A stretch of DNA of 64,000 bases from Pinisolibacter aquiterrae (lineage in GTDB: Bacteria > Pseudomonadota > Alphaproteobacteria > Rhizobiales > Ancalomicrobiaceae), in NCBI RefSeq assembly GCF_019160155.1, contig NZ_JAFNIH010000041.1:414871-478870 (forward strand), given 5' to 3'. The notes beneath the pieces were generated by a model. It searched no databases, was not told the origin of the DNA, and worked only from the letters and a program-made list of their open reading frames with translations. Within the stretch, counting starts at the first letter, position 1, and the number at the start of each line of letters is the position of its first letter. Shown piece by piece: positions 7,795 through 17,533 of this stretch. Made by a program: the position numbers and the translations under genes.

Positions 7795-9483
7795 TTGACG
7801 ATCCCCGACGGCTTCCCCCTCTCGGCCGCGCGCCTCCTGCGCCGCCATGCCGGCTGGCTCGGCATCGCGCCGCTGGCGGCGTTGCTGGTGATCGCCTTCG
7901 CCGTGCCGGTCGTCTCGCTCCTGCGCCTCTCCTTCGGTGAGGCCGGCTTCACGCTCGAGCATTTCGTCCGCATCGCCACGGTCCCGCTCTATCGCTCGGT
8001 GCTCCTCACCACCTTGACCATCTCGGTCCTGACGACGCTCCTCTGCGTGGTGATGAGCTATCCGGTCGCCTATCTCATGGCGACCGTCGGCCCGCGCATG
8101 CGCGCCGCGCTGATCGTCGTGGTGTTGCTGCCGTTCTGGACCAGCTCCCTCGTCCGCACGACCGCCTGGATCGTCATCCTTCAGGGCAACGGCATCCTCA
8201 ACCGCCTATTGATGGGCATCGGCCTGACCAGCGAGCCGGTCGCCTTCGTCTACAATCTCTCCGGCGTGCTGATCGGCATGACCCATGTGCTCATGCCCTT
8301 CGTCGTGCTGCCGCTCTATGCGGCGCTGCGCGGGCTCGATCTCTCCACCGTCCAGGCGGCGGAGGGGCTCGGCGCCCGGCCGGCGACGGTGTTCTTCCGC
8401 ATCGTCGTGCCGCTGACCGCGCCCGGCGCCGTCGCCGGCGCCACCATCGTCTTCATGAACGCCCTCGGCTTCTACATCACCCCGGCGCTGATGGGCGGCC
8501 CGGCCCAGACGATGATCTCGCAGATGATCGCCGACAACGTCGGCCGCCAACTCGACTGGGGCTTCGCCGCCGCCCTCTCCACGGTGCTGCTCGGGGCGAC
8601 GCTGGTCCTCTTCGTGCTGTTCCAGCGGGTCTTCGGGCTCGACCGACTCTTCGCCGGCGGGGGTGGCACCAAGTCGGGCGAGCCCTTCCGGCTGACCTCG
8701 CGCGGCCGCACCGCCGGCGGTCTCTTCGGCGCCGTCATGGGGTTCGCCGTCGCCGTCTTCCTGATCGCGCCGATCCTGGTGGTCTTCCCGATGAGCCTCG
8801 GCTCCTCGCCCTTCCTCGCCTTCCCGCCGACCGATCTCTCGTTCAAATGGTACGTGAGCTTCTTCGAGAATTCGAAATGGGTCGGCGCGCTCGTCCGCTC
8901 GCTCGAGGTGGCGGCGGTGACGGTGGCCGGCGCGGTGGTGCTCGGCACGGCGGCGGCGATCGGCCTCGACCGGATCGGACCGCGCTGGCGGCGGGTGCTC
9001 GAGACCGTCTTCGTCCTGCCGATGATCGCTCCGGTGATCATCCTCGCCGTCGGCCTCTATTATCTCTTCGCCCCCGTCGGCCTCGTCGCCTCGATCTGGG
9101 GGCTCGCGATCGGCCACACGGTCCTCGCCGCGCCCTATGTCTTCATCACCGTGCGGGCGGCGCTGAAGACCTTCGACCCGAACCTCGAACTCGCCGCCAT
9201 CGGCCTCGGCGCGCCCTGGGGCACCATGGCCCGGCGCATCCTGGTGCCGGTGATCCTGCCCGGCATTCTCGCCGGCGCGGTCTTCGCCTTCATCACCTCC
9301 TTCGACGATGTGATCCTGGCGCTGTTCCTCACCAACATCCGCACCCGCACCCTCCCGAAGCTGATGTACGAGGGCGTCGCCCACGAGATCGACCCGACGA
9401 TCATCGCCGCCGCCGGTCTCATCATCCTGGTCACCGTCCTCGTCCTCGCCCTCGATCTCGTCCTCACGAGGAAACGCTCATGA
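7795..9483 (+). CDS. ABC transporter permease, PotB-PotC tandem fusion
   Basis: One 562-residue chain that contains both inner-membrane permease halves of a Pot/Fbp-type importer. Each half has its own EAA loop: AAEGLGARPATVFFRIVVPL near 188-207 and AAIGLGAPWGTMARRILVPV near 467-486. A linker around 285-305 joins them, and about twelve membrane helices are expected. PotB and PotC are usually separate proteins of about 280 residues. A TTG start at 7795 is preferred because GAGGAAA lies 6 nt upstream, the same ACGAGGAAACG block found before the next gene; ATG 7765 is the alternative. The last codons overlap the ATPase start (ATGA). Confidence 0.88.
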   Translation: MTIPDGFPLSAARLLRRHAGWLGIAPLAALLVIAFAVPVVSLLRLSFGEAGFTLEHFVRIATVPLYRSVLLTTLTISVLTTLLCVVMSYPVAYLMATVGPRMRAALIVVVLLPFWTSSLVRTTAWIVILQGNGILNRLLMGIGLTSEPVAFVYNLSGVLIGMTHVLMPFVVLPLYAALRGLDLSTVQAAEGLGARPATVFFRIVVPLTAPGAVAGATIVFMNALGFYITPALMGGPAQTMISQMIADNVGRQLDWGFAAALSTVLLGATLVLFVLFQRVFGLDRLFAGGGGTKSGEPFRLTSRGRTAGGLFGAVMGFAVAVFLIAPILVVFPMSLGSSPFLAFPPTDLSFKWYVSFFENSKWVGALVRSLEVAAVTVAGAVVLGTAAAIGLDRIGPRWRRVLETVFVLPMIAPVIILAVGLYYLFAPVGLVASIWGLAIGHTVLAAPYVFITVRAALKTFDPNLELAAIGLGAPWGTMARRILVPVILPGILAGAVFAFITSFDDVILALFLTNIRTRTLPKLMYEGVAHEIDPTIIAAAGLIILVTVLVLALDLVLTRKRS

Positions 9484-10493
9484 GCCCGCTGCCCCTCGGC
9501 AAGCCGGTCGCGGTCCGCGGCCTGCGCAAGATCTACGGCGGGGTCGTCGCCGCCCTCGACGGGATCGATCTCGACATCGCCCCCGGCTCCTTCTGCACGC
9601 TGCTCGGCGCCTCCGGCTCCGGCAAGACGACGCTGCTCAAGGCGCTCGCCGGTTTCGAGACCGCCGACGCCGGCGAGATCCGCGTCGACGGTCGCGACAT
9701 CGGCCCGGTGCCGGTCGCCAAGCGCAACATCGGCATGGTCTTCCAGAACTACGCCCTGTTCCCGCATCTGACGGTCCACCGCAACGTCGCCTTCGGCCTC
9801 GAGATGCGCCGCGTCGGCCGCGCCGAAATCGCCGCGCGGGTCGAGGCGGCGCTCGCCCTCGTCGGCCTCGACGCCCACGGCGGCCGCCTGCCGCGCGAAC
9901 TCTCCGGCGGCCAGCAGCAGCGCGTCGCCCTCGCCCGCGCGCTGGTGATCGAGCCGGACATCCTGCTGATGGACGAACCCCTCGGCGCCCTCGACAAGAA
10001 CCTGCGCCAGTCGATCCAGATTCAACTCCGCGCGCTCCATCGCCGCATCGGCGCCACCACCGTCTACGTCACCCACGATCAGGAGGAGGCGCTGTTCCTC
10101 TCCGACACGATCGCGCTGATGGACCGGGGACGCATCGTCCAGGTCGGCGCGCCGGAGGATCTCTGGTTTCGCCCGGCGAACCGTTTCGTCGCGAGCTTCC
10201 TCGGCGAGTGCAACTTCCTGCCGGCGCCGTCGGGCCCGGGCGAGATCGGGCTGAGGCCGGAGAAGACCCTCGTCGGCGTCCGCGCCGAGGCGGCGGAAAT
10301 TCGCCTCGACGGGGTGCTCGGCGCGGCGGTCTTCACCGGGACCGGCTATCGTGTCACCGCGACCGTCGCCGGTCGCGAACTGACCGCGCTCACCGGAAAC
10401 GACGACCCGGTCGCGCGTCTCGCGCCGGGCAGTGCCGTCACCGTCGGCTATCATCCGACCAATGCCATGAGTTTCGCCGACACCGATCGGTGA
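9480..10493 (+). CDS. Pot/Fbp-type ABC transporter ATPase
   Basis: Cytoplasmic ATPase of 337 residues energising the fused permease encoded upstream. Walker A GASGSGKT is at residues 43-50, then [13 protein letters not shown] (Q-loop), signature [15 protein letters not shown], Walker [13 protein letters not shown], and a C-terminal TOBE-like regulatory domain from about residue 250. The four-base overlap with the permease gene indicates coupled translation. The SPL-rich N-terminus before [10 protein letters not shown] is short and typical. Substrate is set by the binding protein at 5532-6578. Confidence 0.93.
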   Translation: MSPLPLGKPVAVRGLRKIYGGVVAALDGIDLDIAPGSFCTLLGASGSGKTTLLKALAGFETADAGEIRVDGRDIGPVPVAKRNIGMVFQNYALFPHLTVHRNVAFGLEMRRVGRAEIAARVEAALALVGLDAHGGRLPRELSGGQQQRVALARALVIEPDILLMDEPLGALDKNLRQSIQIQLRALHRRIGATTVYVTHDQEEALFLSDTIALMDRGRIVQVGAPEDLWFRPANRFVASFLGECNFLPAPSGPGEIGLRPEKTLVGVRAEAAEIRLDGVLGAAVFTGTGYRVTATVAGRELTALTGNDDPVARLAPGSAVTVGYHPTNAMSFADTDR

Positions 10494-10514
10494 ACACCGC
10501 TGGAGGAAATTCGA

Positions 10515-11444
10515 ATGACCCTGGATGCGAGCGCCCGCGGCGTCTTCGTCATCGCCGTGACGCCGTTTCACGACGACGGCCGTCTCGATCTCGACGGCAT
10601 CGACCGTCTGACCGACTTCTATCTCGAGCGCGGCGTGACCGGCCTCACCGTGCTCGGCATGATGGGCGAGGCGCCGAAGCTGACCGCCGCCGAGAGCGCC
10701 GCCGTCACCGAGCGCTTCCTGAAGCGCGTCGCCGGCCGCGTGCCCGTCGTCGTCGGCGTCTCCGCGCCCGGTTTCGCGGCGATGGGCGAGCTCTCCGCCC
10801 GCGTGATGGACATGGGCGCCGCCGGCGTGATGATCGCGCCGGTCGCCTCGCTGCGCTCCGACGATCAGATCGCCGGCTGGTACGCCGGCGCCGCCGCGAC
10901 CGTCGGCGCGGCGACGCCCTTCGTCCTCCAGGACTACCCGCTGTCGACCGGCGTGCAGATCCCGCCCTCGGTGATCCGCCGCGTCGTCGAGGCGAACCCC
11001 AACTGCGTCATGCTCAAGCACGAGGATTGGCCGGGTCTCGCCAAGATCTCGGCGCTGCGCGCCTACGAGGCCGAGGGCACCATGCGCCACATCTCGATCC
11101 TCACCGGCAACGGTGGGCTCTTCCTCGATTTCGAGATGGCGCGCGGCGCCGACGGCGCCATGACCGGCTTCGCCTTCCCGGAGATGATGGTCGAGGTGGT
11201 CGCCGCCCATGCGCGTGGCGACGTCGAGCGCGCCCACGACGTCTTCGACGCCTATCTGCCGCTCGCCCGTTACGAGCAACAGCCCGGCCTCGGCCTCGCC
11301 GTCCGCAAATACGTACTGGCGAAGCGCGGCGCCATCGCCTCCGCCGCCCTGCGCGCGCCGGGCACCAAACTCACCCCCGCCGACGTCGCCGAGGTGGAAC
11401 GCCTCCTCGCCCGTCAGACCACCCGCCTCGAGGAGATCGCCTGA
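10515..11444 (+). CDS. DHDPS/N-acetylneuraminate-lyase family aldolase
   Basis: TIM-barrel class-I aldolase of 309 residues that forms or cleaves a C-C bond next to a keto acid through a Schiff base. The Schiff-base lysine is Lys168 (CVMLKHEDWPG) and the catalytic tyrosine is Tyr141 (QDYPLSTG), spaced 27 residues as in DapA. The phosphate/carboxylate loop reads GMMGEAPKL instead of the GTTGE of true DapA, which argues against lysine biosynthesis and for a catabolic lyase. The gene follows the ATPase by 21 nt with GGAGGAAA ahead of its ATG, and its stop overlaps the next start by one base, so it belongs to the same operon. Confidence 0.85.
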   Translation: MTLDASARGVFVIAVTPFHDDGRLDLDGIDRLTDFYLERGVTGLTVLGMMGEAPKLTAAESAAVTERFLKRVAGRVPVVVGVSAPGFAAMGELSARVMDMGAAGVMIAPVASLRSDDQIAGWYAGAAATVGAATPFVLQDYPLSTGVQIPPSVIRRVVEANPNCVMLKHEDWPGLAKISALRAYEAEGTMRHISILTGNGGLFLDFEMARGADGAMTGFAFPEMMVEVVAAHARGDVERAHDVFDAYLPLARYEQQPGLGLAVRKYVLAKRGAIASAALRAPGTKLTPADVAEVERLLARQTTRLEEIA

Positions 11445-12229
11445 TGGATCTCGGACTGTCCTCCCGCCGCGCCCTGGTGATGGGCGCCAGCCGCGGCCTC
11501 GGCGCCGCCATCGCCGCCTCGCTCGCCCGCGAGGGCGCGACCGTCTTCGCCGCCGCCCGCTCGCTCGAGACGACGGCGGCCCATGTCGCCGAGCTTCCGC
11601 CGGAGATCGCCGCGCGCATCCGCCCGGTCGTGCTCGATCTCGCGGACCGCGCCTCGGTCGACGCCCTCGCCGACATGCTGCTCGCCGACGGCGGCGTCGA
11701 CGTCGTCGTCGCCAATTCCGGCGGCCCCCCGGCCGGACCGATCGCCGCCGTCGCGCCCGAGGTCTGGGCGGCGCAGTTCCAGACCATGGCCGCGCACGTC
11801 TTCCATCTGACCGGACGCCTGCTGCCGCCGATGCGGTCGCGCGGCTTCGGCCGGGTGATCGCCGTCGTCTCCTCGGGTGTCGATCAGCCGATCCCCAATC
11901 TCGGCCTGTCGAACGCCATCCGCGCCTCCGTGGTCGGCTGGGCCAAGACGCTCGCCGGCGAGATCGCCGCCGACGGGGTCACCGTCAACTGCGTGCTGCC
12001 CGGCCGCATCCACACCGACCGCGTCGACCAGCTCGACGATCTCGCGGCGAGCCGCCAGGGCAAGAGCCGCGACGAGATCGCCGCCGCCTCGCGCGCCACG
12101 ATCCCGATGGGTCGCTACGGCCGGCCGCAGGAATTCGCCGACGTGGTGACCTTCCTCGCCGGCGAGCCCGCCGCCTATGTCACCGGCGCGAAGATCCGCT
12201 GCGACGGCGGCATGATCCGCTCCGTCTGA
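11444..12229 (+). CDS. Atypical short-chain dehydrogenase/reductase (SNxxR active site)
   Basis: Rossmann-fold SDR of 261 residues, last gene of the importer/lyase operon. The cofactor motif GASRGLGAAIA is intact (residues 14-24) and ANSGGPPAG replaces the usual NNAG. Where most SDRs have Tyr-x3-Lys this protein reads GLSNAIRASVVG, so both the tyrosine and the lysine are changed (Lys to Arg). A known SDR subgroup annotated as 3-oxoacyl-ACP reductase-like shares SNAxR, so this is a clade feature, not a random mutation. Its start overlaps the aldolase stop (TGATG). It might reduce or oxidise the lyase product; activity is unproven. Confidence 0.8.
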   Translation: MDLGLSSRRALVMGASRGLGAAIAASLAREGATVFAAARSLETTAAHVAELPPEIAARIRPVVLDLADRASVDALADMLLADGGVDVVVANSGGPPAGPIAAVAPEVWAAQFQTMAAHVFHLTGRLLPPMRSRGFGRVIAVVSSGVDQPIPNLGLSNAIRASVVGWAKTLAGEIAADGVTVNCVLPGRIHTDRVDQLDDLAASRQGKSRDEIAAASRATIPMGRYGRPQEFADVVTFLAGEPAAYVTGAKIRCDGGMIRSV

Positions 12230-12239
12230 CGCCGTGCCG

Positions 12240-12278
12240 CGCCCACGAGGTTTCGATCTCTTCGAAACGTCGTGGGCG
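12240..12278. terminator. Bidirectional hairpin between convergent genes
   Basis: CGCCCACGA (12240-12248) pairs with TCGTGGGCG (12270-12278), one mismatch, then GTTTCGA (12250-12256) with TCGAAAC (12262-12268) around a 5-nt loop. It lies between the converging SDR and universal-stress-protein genes, so it can stop transcription from both sides. There is no T-run. Confidence 0.7.
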
Positions 12279-12319
12279 AAGGTGGGCCCGGACCGGGTCG
12301 GACCTTTCCGCGCCCGGCA

Positions 12320-13129
12320 TCAGTGCGACAGGAGCAGCGGCAGGGTCGCGTGCTGCAACAGGTAGCGCGTTCCGGCGCCCGCGCCGGAGAAGGACGAGCC
12401 GATGTGATCGAAGGCGCCGACCACCAGGAGGTCGGCGGCATGATCGGCGGCCTCGTTGAGGAGCGTGTCCATCAGCCGGACCTCCTCGACCATCACCGTC
12501 CGCGACCGCCCGGCGATGCCGTGGGCGGCGAGACGCTCGAGCACCAGCGGCTCGAAGCCGGAGGTCTCCTCGCGCGGGCGCGCGACGTGCACCACCGAGG
12601 CCTCGGCGTCGGAAGCGATCAGGGGCAGCGCGTCGGAGAGCGCCCGTGCCGCGCTCGGCGCCGGATGCCAGGCGAAGAGCGGACGCCGTCCGACCTCGCG
12701 CGGCGCCCCGACCGGCGGCACCAGCAACACCGGCCGGCCGCTCTCGCGCAGGATTCGCTCGCAGAGATCGGCCGGCACGCGACCGCCCTTCTCCGGCCCG
12801 CCCAGCACGACGAGATCGAAATGCCGGGCGAGATCGGTCGCCCGCGCCAGGATCTCGTGCTCGCTCCCGCGATCGAGATCGACGAAACGGGCGGCATCGC
12901 CGAGGGGCGCGGCGCGCCGGGCGAAGTCGGTCGCCGCCGCCTCGACCGCGTCGAGATGCTCGCGGCTCGGCCAAGTGGCGACGACGCCGACGCGATGGGC
13001 CGGCGCGGTCTCGGCGAAGACGCCGGTGAGACGGGCGCCGAACCGGGTGGCGAGGGCGACCGCGAGATCGATGCGGTTCGCACGACGCGGGCCGGAGTCG
13101 AGATGGACGAGGAGGGTTGCGAACGACAT
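12320..13129 (-). CDS. Tandem universal stress protein (UspA family)
   Basis: Cytoplasmic stress protein of 269 residues with two Usp domains in tandem. The first (about 1-140) begins SFATLLVHLDSG and contains LVVLGGPEKGGR. The second (about 145-269) ends with LLVVGAFDHIGSS and GAGTRYLLQHATLPLLLSH, a degenerate form of the G-x2-G-x9-G-S/T nucleotide-binding signature. It is the last gene of the long minus-strand operon, 22 nt after tcuB, with GGAAGGA before the ATG. A hairpin at 12240-12278 follows. The role in this catabolic operon is unknown. Confidence 0.85.
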   Translation of the reverse strand: MSFATLLVHLDSGPRRANRIDLAVALATRFGARLTGVFAETAPAHRVGVVATWPSREHLDAVEAAATDFARRAAPLGDAARFVDLDRGSEHEILARATDLARHFDLVVLGGPEKGGRVPADLCERILRESGRPVLLVPPVGAPREVGRRPLFAWHPAPSAARALSDALPLIASDAEASVVHVARPREETSGFEPLVLERLAAHGIAGRSRTVMVEEVRLMDTLLNEAADHAADLLVVGAFDHIGSSFSGAGAGTRYLLQHATLPLLLSH

Positions 13130-13151
13130 GGGCTGATCCTTCCGTGGAGCT

Positions 13152-14363
13152 TCAATCGCCGCCGAGGTCGAGCCGGTTCGGCAGACGCTTTTCGATCGTG
13201 TGTTTGAGAAGCGCGGCGGCCCGGAAGAACCCGTGCGCGAACTTGCCGTAGGGCATCGTCAGGAACAGCGCCGTCACCGCGCCGAGGTGAAGCGCGAGCC
13301 ACACCGGCATCGCCCGTGTCTCGCGCAGGACGAGCAGCGCCAGCCCGGTCAGGCTCACCGCCAGGAGCAGCGCGATGAAGCCGCGATCCATCGGCCGTTG
13401 CGCGGGATCGCCCTGCGCCGGATCGCGCCGCAGGTTGAGCCACAGGAGCCCCGCTGGCCCGATGACGAGACCGATTCCCCCGAGCGTGCCGAGGATCACC
13501 GGCAGGCTGGTCCAGGCATAGGGCGCCTCGAGACCGAGGAGGTAGTGATAGAGCGTGGCGACCGACGTCGACGCCAGACACAGAAGGAAGCCGTAGGCGG
13601 TCAGGTGGTGGAAATAGCGCCGCGCCGGGGTGAAGCGGTCGTCCTCCTCGTTGCAGCCCTCGCCGTGGCCGCCGCCGAGATGGCGCAGCGTCGCGACGTC
13701 GGTGACGGCCTCCACGACGGCGGGTCCGCGCGCGCGGGCGATCGCCGAGCGATCGTCGGCTTCCGCCCCGACGCTCGGCGAGACCCGCCGCCAGAACCGG
13801 CCGACGCCCATCGCCAGCGCGAACACCGCGGCGAGGAAGACCACGCCGAAGAAGCTCGCGAGAAAATCGTGTGGGAAGACCGCGTAGAAGTTCCCGTCGC
13901 CGCCTTCGTGGGTGAAGCCGCCGCCGATCGCCAGGACGAGCAGCAGGAAGAGCGCGAGCCCACCCGCCAAGGCCAGCGCGACGGTGAGGCCGGCGCGCGC
14001 GTAGAGCCGGCCGAAGGCGGGCGGCCAGGCATAGTCGCGATAGGTCGCGACCCGCACCTCGGCCATGGCGCGCGGCACGTTGACGCCGAAATCGTGCGGC
14101 GGCGCATATTGGCACGCGTGCAGACAGGCGCCGCAGTTGTGGCAGAGATTGGCGAGGTGATGGATCTCCGCCTTGTCGAAGGCGAGATGGCGGGTCATCG
14201 CCGGAAAGACGGCGCAATAGCCCTCGCAGTAGCGGCAGGCGTTGCAGATCTGCAGGACGCGGGCGACCTCGCTCTCGCTCGCCGTCAGGAACGGGGCGGC
14301 GGCGGCCTCGGCGATCGGATCAGTGGGCGACGGCAAGGGCGAGCTCCTCTTCGAATTCCGCAT
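13152..14363 (-). CDS. tcuB: Tricarballylate-utilisation iron-sulfur membrane protein TcuB
   Basis: Membrane electron carrier of 403 residues that reoxidises the FAD of TcuA and passes electrons to the quinone pool. Two 4Fe-4S ligand clusters lie near the N-terminus: [11 protein letters not shown] (about 42-52) and [11 protein letters not shown] (about 74-84). Several hydrophobic helices follow from about residue 120 to the end, in line with the CitB/TcuB family. The start at 14363 overlaps the 3' end of tcuA by 44 nt; no better start lies between it and the first cysteine motif. The citrate/tricarballylate MFS carrier TcuC is not adjacent, and the Liv-type importer of the same operon may replace it. 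Confidence 0.9.
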   Translation of the reverse strand: MRNSKRSSPLPSPTDPIAEAAAAPFLTASESEVARVLQICNACRYCEGYCAVFPAMTRHLAFDKAEIHHLANLCHNCGACLHACQYAPPHDFGVNVPRAMAEVRVATYRDYAWPPAFGRLYARAGLTVALALAGGLALFLLLVLAIGGGFTHEGGDGNFYAVFPHDFLASFFGVVFLAAVFALAMGVGRFWRRVSPSVGAEADDRSAIARARGPAVVEAVTDVATLRHLGGGHGEGCNEEDDRFTPARRYFHHLTAYGFLLCLASTSVATLYHYLLGLEAPYAWTSLPVILGTLGGIGLVIGPAGLLWLNLRRDPAQGDPAQRPMDRGFIALLLAVSLTGLALLVLRETRAMPVWLALHLGAVTALFLTMPYGKFAHGFFRAAALLKHTIEKRLPNRLDLGGD

Positions 14364-15765
14364 GACGACGCCCGACCGCCCGCGCCGCCGAGGCCCCGGC
14401 GATGCGCCCGAAGGCGGTACCGATGCTCATGCCGATGCCGGCGGTGTAGCCCTGGCCGAGCACGTTGCCGGCCATCATCTCGCCGGCGACGAACAGGTTG
14501 TCGCTCGGCCGATCGGCGAAGCGCACGGCGGCGGTCTCGTCGGTCTTCAGGCCGAGATAGGTGAAGGTGATGCCGGGCCGGAGCGGGTAGGCGAAGAAGG
14601 GCGGCTGATCGATCGGCAGCGCCCAATGGGTCTTGGCCGGCGCGAGCCCCTCGGTGCGGCAGTCGTCGAGCGTGGTGTGGTCGAAGGTGCCGGGCCGGCA
14701 GGCGGCGTTGTAGGCGCCGATCGTCGCGGTGAAGGCGCTAGCGTCGAGGCCGAGCGCGACGGCGAGCCCCTCGAGCGTGTCGGCACGGGTGCCCGGAAAG
14801 ACCGGCGGCATGAAGCGGCCGACCGCCTTGCGGTCGATGATCGACCACGCGATCTGGCCGGGCTGGCCGGCGACCAGCCGCCCCCAGATGGCATAGCGCT
14901 TCGGCCAGAAGTCCTCGCCCTCGTCGTAGAAGCGCGCACCCTCGCGATTGACCACGACGCCCAGCGAGACGCAGTCGATGCGGGTGCAGATGCCGCCGTC
15001 GTAGAGGGGCGCGCGCGCGTCGATCGCGACACAATGGGCTTGGGTCGGATCGCCGACGGCGTCGACGCCGGCGTCGATCATGAACTTCAGCAGCGTTCCC
15101 TGATTGAAGCGGGTGCCGCGGATCAGGAAGTTCTCCGCCGGCCATTCGCCGCGCGCGTTGCGGCCCCAGGCCTCGCGCTGCCATTCGAGATTGGATTCGA
15201 ACCCGCCGCAGGCGAGGACGCAGGTCTTCGCCGCGATCCGCTCGCCCGAGGCGGTGATCGCCGCCCGGAACCGGCCGCCGTCGAGTTCCAGCCGCTCCAC
15301 CGGCGTCTCGTAGCGGATCTCGACGCCGAGCGCGGCGGCGCTGCGGTAATAGGCGTTCACCAGCGCCTTGCCGCCGCCCATGATGAAGGCGTTGGTGCGG
15401 GCGACGTGGAGCGCCCCGGAGAGCGGCGGTTGGAACCGGACGCCGTGCGCACGCATCCAGGTGCGGCAGCGCGAGGAATGGCGGATGACGAGGCGCGCCA
15501 GCGCCTCGTCGGTACGGCCGGCGGTGACCTTCTCCAGGTCGCGCCAATATTCCTCCTCGCCATAGGCTTCGATCAGAACGTCTTGAGGTGCATCGTGCAT
15601 GCATCTCAAATTGCGCACGTGCATCGAATTGCCGCCGCGCCAGGCGCGCGGCGCCGCCTCGAGCAGCAGCACCGATGCGCCGGCCTCGCGCGCCGTCAGC
15701 GCGGCGCAGAGCGCGGCGTTGCCGCCGCCGATGACCAGAACGTCGGGTTCTCCGGTCGAAGTCAT
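14320..15765 (-). CDS. tcuA: Tricarballylate dehydrogenase TcuA (FAD)
   Basis: Flavoprotein of 481 residues in the fumarate-reductase/succinate-dehydrogenase family. TcuA converts tricarballylate to cis-aconitate. The FAD-binding opening [21 protein letters not shown] is at residues 9-29, followed by [17 protein letters not shown], a TcuA-like segment. The C-terminal FAD contact reads [26 protein letters not shown]. The ATG at 15765 is chosen because it directly precedes the FAD motif and has GAGGGAT upstream. tcuB follows with overlap, as expected for the pair. The enzyme could act on another polycarboxylate, since the operon also holds many enzymes foreign to known tcu loci. Confidence 0.85.
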   Translation of the reverse strand: MTSTGEPDVLVIGGGNAALCAALTAREAGASVLLLEAAPRAWRGGNSMHVRNLRCMHDAPQDVLIEAYGEEEYWRDLEKVTAGRTDEALARLVIRHSSRCRTWMRAHGVRFQPPLSGALHVARTNAFIMGGGKALVNAYYRSAAALGVEIRYETPVERLELDGGRFRAAITASGERIAAKTCVLACGGFESNLEWQREAWGRNARGEWPAENFLIRGTRFNQGTLLKFMIDAGVDAVGDPTQAHCVAIDARAPLYDGGICTRIDCVSLGVVVNREGARFYDEGEDFWPKRYAIWGRLVAGQPGQIAWSIIDRKAVGRFMPPVFPGTRADTLEGLAVALGLDASAFTATIGAYNAACRPGTFDHTTLDDCRTEGLAPAKTHWALPIDQPPFFAYPLRPGITFTYLGLKTDETAAVRFADRPSDNLFVAGEMMAGNVLGQGYTAGIGMSIGTAFGRIAGASAARAVGRRHAEFEEELALAVAH

Positions 15766-15826
15766 GAACGATCCCTCGTGGTGGGTCGCCGGCGCGCGAG
15801 CGGACGGCTCTGGAAATCGGCCCGCA

Positions 15827-17533
15827 TCACGCCGCGCCCGCCGCCGCGCCGCGTCCGGCGAACCAGCCGAACACCAGCGCCGGTCCGAGCGTGATCCCGG
15901 GGCCGGGATAGGAGCCCTCCATGATCGAGGCCATGTCGTTGCCGCAGGCGAAGAGGCCGGGGATCGGCGCGCCGTCGGTTGACAGCACCCGGGCGCTCTC
16001 GTCGGTCGCGAGCCCCGAGGACATGCCGAGATCGGCCGGCCGCACCGCGACCGCGTAGAAGGGCGGCGTGGCGATCGGCGCCACGCAGGGGTTGGGGCGG
16101 TGGTCGGCGTCGCCGAGCGAGCGCTGATAGGCGTCGCCGCCGCGCCCGAAGGCGGGATCCTCGCCGTGGGCGGCATGATGGCCGAAGGTGGCGATCGTCT
16201 CGGCGAGTGCCGGACCGGGCACGCCGAGCTCGCGCGCCAGGGCCTCGACGCTGTCCGCGCGCTTCAGATAGCCGCTCGCGACCTCCGCCTCGAGCCGCCG
16301 GGTGAAGGGGCGGATCTTGCCGAGCCCGTAGGTCCACAGGAAGGCCGCGTCGCAGATCAGCCACGCCGGCACCGCCCGATCGGCCCGGGCGAGCTGGGCG
16401 CGGACGAAGGCGTGGTAGGAGACCGCCTCGTTGACGAAGCGCCGGCCGTCGGCGTCGATCGCGATCAGGCCCGGCTTGGCGCGGTCGGTGACCGTGTGCG
16501 GGAAGACCCCGGCGCTGCCGTCGGCGCGCGTGAAGGTCGAGGCCGGCACCCAGAAGGCCCCCGCCTCGGTCGGCGCCGACAGGGCCGCGCCGACCTCGGT
16601 CGCCAGACGCGCCCCGCGCGGCGCCGTGCCCGGCGCGACGGTCGCGGTCAGGTCGCCGGCGGCGGCGGGCACGTAGCGGCGGCGGAGGTCGCGGTCGTGC
16701 GAGATCCCGCCGGTCGCGAGGACGACCCCGCCGCGCGCGCCGATCACCCGCGTCCCCGTGGCCGACCGCGTCTCGACCCGGTCGACCCGCCCGTTCGCGT
16801 CGCGGCCGAGCCCGGCGACGGTGACCCCGGTGCGGATCGTCACGCCGAGATCGAGCGCCGACTTCAGGAGCCGCGCCACCAGCGCGTTGCCGAGATGGAG
16901 CGTGGTGCCGCGTCGCGCCGACAGACGCTCGTGGGCGTGGCGCAGCAGGAGCCGCGCGGTGTGGAACGCCGAGCGCAGCGAGCGCTTGGCGCGGCGCAGA
17001 TGGGGAATGTCCTGCCGACAGATCATCATGCCGCCGAACAGGGTGAATTCGGGCAGGGGATCGCGCACCAGGGCGAAATTCGCGCCGAGGACGCGCGCGT
17101 CGAAGGCGACCGGCTCCAGCACCCGGCCGCCGAGCGTCGCGCCGGGGAGATCGGGCTGGTAGTCGGGATAGGTGAGCACCGGCTTCAGACGCAGCGAGGT
17201 CCGCGCCTCGAGCCAGCGCAGCGCCTCGTCGGCGTGAGCGAGGAAGGTCTCGAGCCGGCGGCGATCGGTGCCGGGAACGGTCGCGGCGAGATAGGTCCGC
17301 GCCGCCTCGATCGTGTCGGGCCGGCCCGCTTCCGCCGTCTTGTGGTTGGCGGGCAGCCAGACCATGCCGCCGGAGATCGCGGTGGTGCCCCCGACGACCT
17401 CGCCCTGTTCGAGGAGCAGCACGGAACGGCCCTCGGCGGCGGCGGCGCAGGCGGCGGTGAGCCCACCCGCGCCGGCCCCGACGACGACGACGTCCCAGAT
17501 CTCCTCGGCCGCTGCCGGCGCCGTCGCGTTCAT
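15827..17533 (-). CDS. FAD-binding dehydrogenase (3-ketosteroid/fumarate-reductase-like)
   Basis: Flavoprotein of 568 residues, related to 3-ketosteroid dehydrogenases and flavocytochrome-type fumarate reductases. The N-terminal VVVVGAGAGGLTAACAAAAEG (about 14-34) and VGGTTAISGGMVWLPANH bind FAD. The C-terminal ACGNDMASIMEGSYPGPGITLGPA is the classic 3-ketosteroid dehydrogenase-like loop. It probably introduces a C=C bond next to a carbonyl or carboxyl. The ATG overlaps the stop of the preceding SDR gene by four bases. With TcuA it makes two related dehydrogenases in a row, separated by only 61 nt. Substrate unknown. Confidence 0.82.
   Translation of the reverse strand: MNATAPAAAEEIWDVVVVGAGAGGLTAACAAAAEGRSVLLLEQGEVVGGTTAISGGMVWLPANHKTAEAGRPDTIEAARTYLAATVPGTDRRRLETFLAHADEALRWLEARTSLRLKPVLTYPDYQPDLPGATLGGRVLEPVAFDARVLGANFALVRDPLPEFTLFGGMMICRQDIPHLRRAKRSLRSAFHTARLLLRHAHERLSARRGTTLHLGNALVARLLKSALDLGVTIRTGVTVAGLGRDANGRVDRVETRSATGTRVIGARGGVVLATGGISHDRDLRRRYVPAAAGDLTATVAPGTAPRGARLATEVGAALSAPTEAGAFWVPASTFTRADGSAGVFPHTVTDRAKPGLIAIDADGRRFVNEAVSYHAFVRAQLARADRAVPAWLICDAAFLWTYGLGKIRPFTRRLEAEVASGYLKRADSVEALARELGVPGPALAETIATFGHHAAHGEDPAFGRGGDAYQRSLGDADHRPNPCVAPIATPPFYAVAVRPADLGMSSGLATDESARVLSTDGAPIPGLFACGNDMASIMEGSYPGPGITLGPALVFGWFAGRGAAAGAA

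Noticed and set aside
10515-11444. Assignment of the aldolase as DapA of lysine biosynthesis
   Set aside because: The GTTGE loop of true dihydrodipicolinate synthase is replaced by GMMGEAPKL and the context is a catabolic importer operon.
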